15,735 nucleotides of DNA from JBOGWY01 sp050694015 (lineage in GTDB: Bacteria > Actinomycetota > CADDZG01 > WHSQ01). Location: contig JBOGWY010000085.1 of NCBI GenBank assembly GCA_050694015.1, positions 1 through 15,735 on the forward strand, in the 5' to 3' direction. The notes beneath the pieces were generated by a model. It was not told where the DNA came from. It saw nothing but the letters and a program-made list of their open reading frames with translations, and made no database searches. A program made the position numbers and the translations under genes. Each line of letters begins with the position of its first letter. The first letter of the stretch is position 1. Shown here in pieces: positions 12,728 through 15,735 of the stretch.

Positions 12728-13762
12728 ATGCACGCTGTGCGAGTCCTTCATGTGCGTCTCGACGAGCCCGGCGGGGGAGTCGTATACGTGCGCGCGGCCC
12801 TCGAGCTTGACGACCCCACGTGGGAGATGGAAGAGATCGCGCTCGATCCCCGTCGGTTGAAATCCTCCCTGGTCGGTTGGTGGCGATCAGTAGTGGGGGT
12901 TCGGAAGGCTGTGCGCAGGAGGGGTATCGACATCGTCCATGCCCACGGTGTGCGAGCGGGGCTTGTCGCTCTCCTGGGCTCGTTCCGCCTCCGTCGTCGG
13001 CGCGTGCTCCTCATCCACGGCCTCCACTCGATGAGACGGGCGTCGGCTCGCTCTCTAGTTTTGGTTCGTTTCGTCAACCGACGCATCCTGCGCTCGTTCG
13101 ATCGCGTGATGGTCCTGAGCAACAGCGACCGGGACGCGATCGTCGGGTCACGACTCGCACCGGCCGGCCGGGTACGACTCGTGCGAACGACTATCCGACC
13201 GCCGAAGCCTGCGCCACGCGATGAAGCTCGCGACGTATTCGGTCTGGCTATCGAACGACCGGTTCTCCTGTGGCTGGGGCGCTTCAGCGCAGAGAAGGAT
13301 CCACTGACGTTCGTGCGTGCAGTCAACGACCTGAGCGGCGACGTCGCGGGACTGATGATCGGGGACGGAGAATTGCTCGAGGAGGCACGTTCCATCGCCG
13401 GGCCGAGCGTGATCATCGCGGGATGGCTTGATGATCCCTCGGCGGGGTTCGCTGCGGCGGACATCTTCGTCAACTCCTCTGAGTGGGAGGGGCTCCCGAT
13501 AGCAGTGCTCGAAGCCGCGTCGGGGGGGGTGCGGCTAGTTCTGTCCGATCGTCCGGGTAACCGCGATGTGGTCGCCATGGGCGTGCCCGCGCGCTCATTC
13601 GTATTCGGAGACTCCGACGCGCTCTCTATCGCGATCAAGGAAGAGCTCGCGCACCCTGTCGCTGAGAAGGCCGACGTTCGAAAGATGGTGCTTGCTACCT
13701 TCAACCCGGAAGCGCTTAGGGAAGACCTGCTTGCGGTTTACACGGAGCTCGCGCGCACGTGA
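12728..13762 (+). CDS. GT4-family glycosyltransferase (GT-B fold)
   Basis: This 344-residue retaining glycosyltransferase is taken from the ATG at 12728 (MHAVRVLHVRLDEPGGGV). The open frame continues 28 codons upstream to a GTG at 12644, but that N-terminus is proline- and valine-rich and unlike the family. Landmarks are the PGGG turn (14-17), IDIVHAHGVRAG (67-78), MVLSNSDRDAI (128-138), LLWLGRFSAEKDP (180-192), IGDGELLEEA (211-220) and the EX7E motif with E254 and E262 in WEGLPIAVLEA. The WLGRFSAEKD entry differs from the GTIEPRKN form of the left-hand enzymes, so it belongs to another GT4 subgroup. Its stop overlaps the following GT2 gene as GTGA. Confidence 0.88.
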   Translation: MHAVRVLHVRLDEPGGGVVYVRAALELDDPTWEMEEIALDPRRLKSSLVGWWRSVVGVRKAVRRRGIDIVHAHGVRAGLVALLGSFRLRRRRVLLIHGLHSMRRASARSLVLVRFVNRRILRSFDRVMVLSNSDRDAIVGSRLAPAGRVRLVRTTIRPPKPAPRDEARDVFGLAIERPVLLWLGRFSAEKDPLTFVRAVNDLSGDVAGLMIGDGELLEEARSIAGPSVIIAGWLDDPSAGFAAADIFVNSSEWEGLPIAVLEAASGGVRLVLSDRPGNRDVVAMGVPARSFVFGDSDALSIAIKEELAHPVAEKADVRKMVLATFNPEALREDLLAVYTELART

Positions 13763-14541
13763 CGATAGGCGTCGTTATCCCCGCGTATCAGGTCGAGCGA
13801 TGGGTCGAGAGATGCCTCCGGTCGGTCCTCGACCAAAGCGTTCCGGCCGATGAGATCGTCGTCGTCGACGACGGTTCCACCGATGCAACACCTGCTCTCG
13901 CGTCGGCGATGGACGGGGTCACGCTCGTTCAACAGGAGAACGGCGGGTTGGCTGCGGCGAGGAATGCAGGCACGCGGGCGAGCAGCTCGGACTGGATCTT
14001 CTTTCTCGATGCCGACGACATGATGCTTCCCGATGCGATCGCCGCTTACCAGGATGCGATCGAGCGCTGGCCAAACGCATCGGTTATCGACCCGGCGTAC
14101 GAATCCGAGTATCCCGACGGACGCGTCGTCCGGCCCCCGCACGCGCCAGACCGGGCATATCGTCGGGAGCATCTCACGAGCGTGATCCGACGCAATCCGC
14201 TGACCGCGAACGCCGTCATCAAACGCGAGCTAGCGGGGCGGTATCCCTACGACACGTCGTACCGCGCGTGCGAAGACCTGAAACTGTGGTTCACACTGCT
14301 GCTCGACGCGCACGAGATCGTGCAGATGGGTGTGCCTACGACGCGGCGGTCGATCGGTCGGGAGGGTGCGCTGTCCAACCGGATACTGACGATGAGGCGA
14401 TGCCGGTCGGCCGTCTTCCGCGAGCTGTGGAGGGAGCCGCGGTTAACGGCGAGGGAACGAGCGATGCTGGCCTACCAGATCTCCCGCGTATCGGCCGGTA
14501 TCGCCGTGGCTCGCATCGCAACGCGCACGGATGCGGCGTGA
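13759..14541 (+). CDS. GT2-family glycosyltransferase (GT-A fold)
   Basis: This 260-residue inverting glycosyltransferase starts with GTG at 13759, overlapping the upstream stop as GTGA. The GT-A core is clear: VVIPAYQVERWVERCLRSVL at the start, VVVDDGSTDAT (34-44), GGLAAARNAGT (62-72) and the metal-binding DXD-type FLDADD (82-87). A CEDLKLW motif (171-177) supplies the likely catalytic ED pair (E172, D173). The C-terminal part is short and basic with no membrane helix, so it is a soluble or peripheral enzyme rather than a dolichyl-phosphate-mannose-synthase type with a membrane tail. It likely adds one sugar during assembly of the surface glycan. Its stop touches the stop of the convergent flippase gene with no gap. 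Confidence 0.88.
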   Translation: MTIGVVIPAYQVERWVERCLRSVLDQSVPADEIVVVDDGSTDATPALASAMDGVTLVQQENGGLAAARNAGTRASSSDWIFFLDADDMMLPDAIAAYQDAIERWPNASVIDPAYESEYPDGRVVRPPHAPDRAYRREHLTSVIRRNPLTANAVIKRELAGRYPYDTSYRACEDLKLWFTLLLDAHEIVQMGVPTTRRSIGREGALSNRILTMRRCRSAVFRELWREPRLTARERAMLAYQISRVSAGIAVARIATRTDAA

Positions 14542-15735
14542 TCAGTCTTGCGATCCCGCGCCCATCGCCCGCAGCCGATCACGCTTACCCATCAATGACG
14601 CAAGCCCAACCAGTCTCGAGACGACCGCACTCGTCGCTACCGCGGATCCCGCTGCGATGGGCGCGGAGAAGAACCCGGAAAACACTAGGAGACCGACGAC
14701 GAGAGTTACCACCCGCACGAGGTCCATCACCGCCCAACTTCGAGAATCGCGCAACCGGAAATGGAGGATCTGGAGCGGGTTAGCCGCAACGAAGGCGGCC
14801 GTTGCTACCAGCATCAACTCGAACGGCGCTACCGCTCCTCTGAAGTTGTTGCCGAATACCGTCGGGATCAAGAACGGTGCGGCTATCCCCGCGATCCCGA
14901 ACAGCGCGAGAGCCGGAACGACGGCCCTCTTCGTCAGTGTTGCGTAGTGACGGAGGGAAACGGATGGATCGGAGCCCGAGGGCATCAGGAACGTCATTAT
15001 CGACATGAGCGCGAGACCGGGCCCTGCGGCAAGTTGCGCGGCAAGTCCGAACGCAGCGAGTGGTGCGGCCCCCGCTACGCGAGCAACGAACGCGACGGGC
15101 GCGTACTCCGCCGCCGACGCCGCGACTACTAGAAGCGTGAACCATCGACTGCTCGCCCAGGTTTGTGTCGCATCTCGGAGTCCGAGTATCGAACGCCTCG
15201 TCGGTCTCACGCCTCGAAGCTCGGGATCACGGGCTGCGAGAGCGAGACCAACGCCGACTCCTATCACGGCCCCGGCGGCTGCCGTCGAGGCGGTTCCGAA
15301 GGCGAGGCCGACCAACGTGGCGACGGTCCGTGTCACTGCTTGCTGGATCACGATGCGCGCCCGGGCCGTCCATCGTTGCCTCACCTGCAGCATGGAGGCG
15401 ATGAAGTTGAAGAGGCCAACCAGGGCGCCGCTGAGCCCGCCCAGAGCGACGATCCCATCGGGGACGTGGAAGAAACGGCCGAGCGGGATGCTCACAGCGA
15501 GGGCCAGGATGATCCCGCCGCCATAGGACCACAGCTGTGCAGACAGTGAGCGCGAAACGATCTCAGCCCGTTCCCCTGTTGTTCCCGTGCTGTACTCCAT
15601 CATCATCTGGAACGAGACGCCGAGGTCGAGGAAGGCTCCGAAAAGCGCGGAGACACCGAGGAAGAAGATGAAGTGCCCGAACTCGGCCTTCTCCAAAAGC
15701 GCGACGGCGACGAGGGTCAGGCCTAGGGTTAGAGC
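14542..15735 (-). CDS. Wzx/MOP-type polysaccharide flippase (N-terminus cut by right edge)
   Basis: The minus-strand frame is open from the stop at 14542 to the window edge (397 codons). The TTG at 15696 is not the real start, because the 13 codons before it continue a hydrophobic helix (LTLGLTLVAVALL). About 10-11 membrane segments can be counted, separated by short charged loops. EKAEFGHFIFFLGVSALFG near the start and LLVFSGFFSAPIAAG near the end fit the polysaccharide transporter branch of the MOP (MATE-like) superfamily, which flips undecaprenyl-linked oligosaccharide units outward. The length in view is close to a complete member, so only about 20-40 N-terminal residues are probably missing. 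It is convergent to the GT2 gene, so it starts another operon to the right. Confidence 0.8.
   Translation of the reverse strand, partial: ALTLGLTLVAVALLEKAEFGHFIFFLGVSALFGAFLDLGVSFQMMMEYSTGTTGERAEIVSRSLSAQLWSYGGGIILALAVSIPLGRFFHVPDGIVALGGLSGALVGLFNFIASMLQVRQRWTARARIVIQQAVTRTVATLVGLAFGTASTAAAGAVIGVGVGLALAARDPELRGVRPTRRSILGLRDATQTWASSRWFTLLVVAASAAEYAPVAFVARVAGAAPLAAFGLAAQLAAGPGLALMSIMTFLMPSGSDPSVSLRHYATLTKRAVVPALALFGIAGIAAPFLIPTVFGNNFRGAVAPFELMLVATAAFVAANPLQILHFRLRDSRSWAVMDLVRVVTLVVGLLVFSGFFSAPIAAGSAVATSAVVSRLVGLASLMGKRDRLRAMGAGSQD

Noticed and set aside
12748..13704. 318-codon minus-strand frame opposite the GT4 gene
   Set aside because: It is serine/arginine-rich with no domain, and the plus strand has the full GT4 motif set.
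1..15735. CRISPR array, tRNA, rRNA or riboswitch
   Set aside because: No regularly spaced direct repeats and no recognisable structured RNA were seen on reading; nearly all of the sequence is explained by protein genes.

Overview
The window is GC-rich, tightly packed bacterial DNA. The genes use G/C-ending codons, overlap by 4 bp, use GTG and TTG starts, and include two genes with a -10-like TANNNT hexamer 6-7 nt before the ATG, which suggests leaderless transcription. A SpoIID-like protein with an N-terminal GHGxGMSQYG motif and C-terminal LGFP-type repeats adds to the picture of a non-model Actinomycetota. Class-level placement is not possible from the sequence alone.

Most of the window is a cell-surface polysaccharide biosynthesis locus. 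On the minus strand (1-2811) three GT4-type glycosyltransferases are chained by ATGA and GTGA overlaps; the last runs off the left edge. They diverge across 48 bp from a plus-strand run (2860-9143): GDP-L-fucose synthase, a further GT4 glycosyltransferase, a secreted SpoIID/LytB-LGFP protein, a four-helix ArnE/ArnF-like (EamA) lipid-linked sugar flippase, a mannose-1-phosphate guanylyltransferase-like nucleotidyltransferase, and a GalE-like SDR epimerase. The reading is: make GDP-mannose, GDP-fucose and an epimerised NDP-sugar; assemble a heteropolysaccharide with several retaining glycosyltransferases; flip lipid-linked sugar; and possibly remodel the wall with the SpoIID-like protein. The gmd dehydratase needed for GDP-fucose is not in the window.

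The centre (about 9144-11368) is an accessory break. It holds a small two-helix membrane protein on the minus strand, a weak 49-residue ORF, and a complete-looking 1630-bp IS1380-family insertion sequence (9671-11300). The IS has imperfect 21-bp terminal inverted repeats and a CTAG duplication on both sides. The left CTAG contains the stop codon of the 49-residue ORF, so the insertion did not change that reading frame. The transposase Shine-Dalgarno is one arm of a perfect 8-bp inverted repeat.

To the right, a secreted metzincin-type zinc metalloprotease with an N-terminal PPC-like beta domain (minus strand, 11369-12637) is followed by a GT4 and a GT2 glycosyltransferase on the plus strand (12728-14541). 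These converge head-on, with zero gap, on a Wzx/MOP-type flippase (minus strand, cut by the right edge). The two flippase types suggest two membrane-crossing steps: an ArnE-like one for a single lipid-linked sugar and a Wzx-like one for oligosaccharide units. I saw no CRISPR array, tRNA or rRNA, and no wholly unknown multi-gene system. The most unusual points are the flippase assignment, the IS leader structure and insertion site, the leaderless starts, and the PPC-metzincin protease.
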